NCBI GenBank assembly: GCA_016183075.1
Contig: JACPFH010000699.1
Location: 1 to 6,910 of the forward strand
Direction of reading: 5' to 3'
Origin: Deltaproteobacteria bacterium
Lineage (GTDB): Bacteria > Desulfobacterota > Binatia > UBA9968
DNA: 6,910 nt
Positions 5,918 through 6,910 of this stretch are shown in pieces; positions within the stretch are counted from its first letter, which is position 1, and every line of letters begins with the position of its first letter. The position numbers and the translations under genes are program-made. Under the pieces are notes generated by a model. It was given only the letters and a program-made list of their open reading frames with translations, ran no database searches and was not told the origin of the DNA.

Positions 5918-6574
5918 GTGACTCAACGGCAGATCCACCAGGCTATCCGCATTCTGCGTCGAGAGGTGCCCAAATGGCAGACGCCAATCGTCGGGCTGGT
6001 GGCGGAGTCCTCCGAGAGCCCGTTCCAGATTCTCGTTTCCTGCATCCTGAGCCTGCGCACGCAGGATACGACCACAGCCGGCGCCGTGCGGCGGCTCTTT
6101 ACGCTTGCCGGCACACCGCAGGAAATGGCGAGGCTTCCCGTCCCAAGCATCACAAAAGCGATCTATCCGGTCGGTTTTTATCGTACGAAGGCAAAAATCA
6201 TTAGCGGGCTTTGTCGCACGCTCAATGAAAAGTACGCGGGGCAAGTGCCCGATGAGATCGATGAGCTCCTAAAGCTCAAGGGCGTGGGACGAAAAACGGC
6301 AAACTTAGTGGTGACCTTAGGTTTCAACAAGCCGGGGATCTGCGTCGATACCCATGTCCACCGGATCTCCAACCGCTGGGGATACGTAAAAACCAAAAAC
6401 CCCAAGGAGACCGAGTTCGCCCTGAGAAAAAAACTCCCGAAACCCTACTGGATCGAATACAACGATCTGCTCGTCTCGTTTGGCCAGCACCTGTGCCGAC
6501 CGATCTCCCCGATGTGCAGCCGCTGCCCGGTAGAGCGCTACTGCGATAAGATCGGCGTGACGGTCAGCCGTTAA
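5918..6574 (+). CDS. nth: Endonuclease III (DNA glycosylase/AP lyase, 4Fe-4S)
   Basis: 218 residues, close to E. coli Nth (211). It removes oxidised pyrimidines from DNA and cleaves the resulting abasic site in base excision repair. The helix-hairpin-helix LLKLKGVGRKTANLVV (117-132) carries the catalytic lysine K126; VDTHVHRISNRWG (143-155) carries the catalytic aspartate D144. The C-terminal iron-sulphur loop has C193, C200, C203 and C209, the canonical C-x6-C-x2-C-x5-C. The N-terminal SCILSLRTQD (41-50) is the family's conserved S-x-Q-T-x-D region; here the residue before T48 is Arg rather than the more common Gln. The start is GTG 5918-5920 with no clear Shine-Dalgarno; the frame is open upstream to a TGA at 5867, but no better start codon is present. 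It is divergent from the Nudix gene and convergent with the cupin gene. Confidence 0.95.
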   Translation: MTQRQIHQAIRILRREVPKWQTPIVGLVAESSESPFQILVSCILSLRTQDTTTAGAVRRLFTLAGTPQEMARLPVPSITKAIYPVGFYRTKAKIISGLCRTLNEKYAGQVPDEIDELLKLKGVGRKTANLVVTLGFNKPGICVDTHVHRISNRWGYVKTKNPKETEFALRKKLPKPYWIEYNDLLVSFGQHLCRPISPMCSRCPVERYCDKIGVTVSR

Positions 6575-6708
6575 CAGGACGTGAGCCCTCTGCGCTACGC
6601 GACGTGATCCCGTCTGACCCGGCAAGTTGAAGGGTGCTGAAGCCCGGCCGGTGCGGATTTCTCTCAAGTCCTTTCCGTCCGCGACGAGCAGAAGGAAGCT
6701 CCTTGAAG

Positions 6709-6910
6709 CTAGCGCGGCGACCGCCCGGATACCGTCGGGGCAAAAACCGAGGTGACCTCCTGGTGTCCGCGGCGCTCGGTAAGCGCCTCTTCATAGTAGA
6801 GGCCCAATGCTTCGAGCACCGGCGTGTCCTGGATCGAGAAGAGCACGGCATCCTCGCTCGCGGAGGTGTTGGCATGCTCGTGCATCGCCCAGGGAGGCAA
6901 GGCGACGATG
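6709..6910 (-). CDS. C-terminal part of a cupin protein, gentisate 1,2-dioxygenase-like (5' end outside the window)
   Basis: The minus-strand frame is open from the right edge to a TAG at 6711-6709, giving about 66 residues. It reads IVALPPWAMHEHANT, then SEDAVLFSIQDTPVLEALGLYYEEAL, then a short tail. The P-x-W-x-x-H-E-H-x-N motif followed by AVLFS-x-x-D-x-P-V-L-x-A-L-G-L-Y-x-E-E is the end of the second cupin barrel in the gentisate 1,2-dioxygenase / 1-hydroxy-2-naphthoate dioxygenase group. These Fe(II) enzymes open aromatic rings; other cupins without that activity share the same tail. The catalytic N-terminal barrel is not visible, so the substrate is open. The apparent start at 6900 (TTG) is internal, as the frame continues to the edge. 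It converges on nth with 134 bp between the stops, where I see only weak hairpins. Confidence 0.75.
   Translation of the reverse strand, partial: IVALPPWAMHEHANTSASEDAVLFSIQDTPVLEALGLYYEEALTERRGHQEVTSVFAPTVSGRSPR

Noticed and set aside
5882..6667. Minus-strand open frames opposite nth (5882-6244 and 6317-6667)
   Set aside because: They overlap a clear endonuclease III gene with all catalytic and cluster residues and show no domain of their own.
6692..6704. AAGGA-AGC-TCCTT hairpin between nth and the cupin gene as a terminator
   Set aside because: Only five base pairs with a three-base loop and no T-tract on either strand.
6564..6875. 103-residue minus-strand open frame overlapping the cupin end
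   Set aside because: It is a different frame over the same bases, rich in Arg, Ser and Pro without motifs; the cupin frame explains the region.

Overview
The window looks like chromosomal DNA from a fairly GC-rich, free-living bacterium. The gene content (a soluble multi-domain histidine kinase, a sigma-54 activator, a NudL-type Nudix hydrolase, endonuclease III and a gentisate-dioxygenase-like cupin) resembles soil or subsurface lineages such as Rokubacteria/Methylomirabilota or Desulfobacterota. That placement is an impression, not a demonstrated assignment. No phage, transposon, CRISPR or RNA gene was recognised.

Layout. Bases 1-156 (+) are the 3' end of an unrecognised gene. Bases 164-442 (+) hold what looks like a decayed copy of a small hypothetical-protein family. 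On the minus strand from 5083 down to 1066 is a compact signalling cluster. Its order of transcription is a small GAF-like protein (5083-4505), a soluble GAF-PAS-HisKA-HATPase histidine kinase (4485-2794), a stand-alone receiver protein (2794-2426) and an NtrC-type sigma-54 activator with a receiver domain (2418-1066). Gaps are 19 bp, a 1-nt stop/start overlap and 7 bp, so this is very probably one operon. A further minus-strand gene (908-423), a small protein with a universal-stress-like outline, lies 157 bp downstream with its own strong Shine-Dalgarno sequence.

To the right are a NudL-type Nudix hydrolase (-), a divergently transcribed endonuclease III gene nth (+), and the C-terminal part of a cupin dioxygenase-like gene (-) running off the right edge.

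How it works together (inference). The kinase and the small GAF-like protein carry no membrane segments, so the pathway should sense a cytoplasmic signal. The kinase can pass phosphate to two receivers with similar sequences: one with no output domain (a possible phosphate sink, relay or protein-binding regulator) and one that activates sigma-54 promoters. No good sigma-54 site was found inside the window, so the targets probably lie elsewhere. A TTGACA -35 box with a small inverted repeat precedes the operon. Nudix, Nth and the cupin look like ordinary neighbours without an evident link to the signalling cluster.
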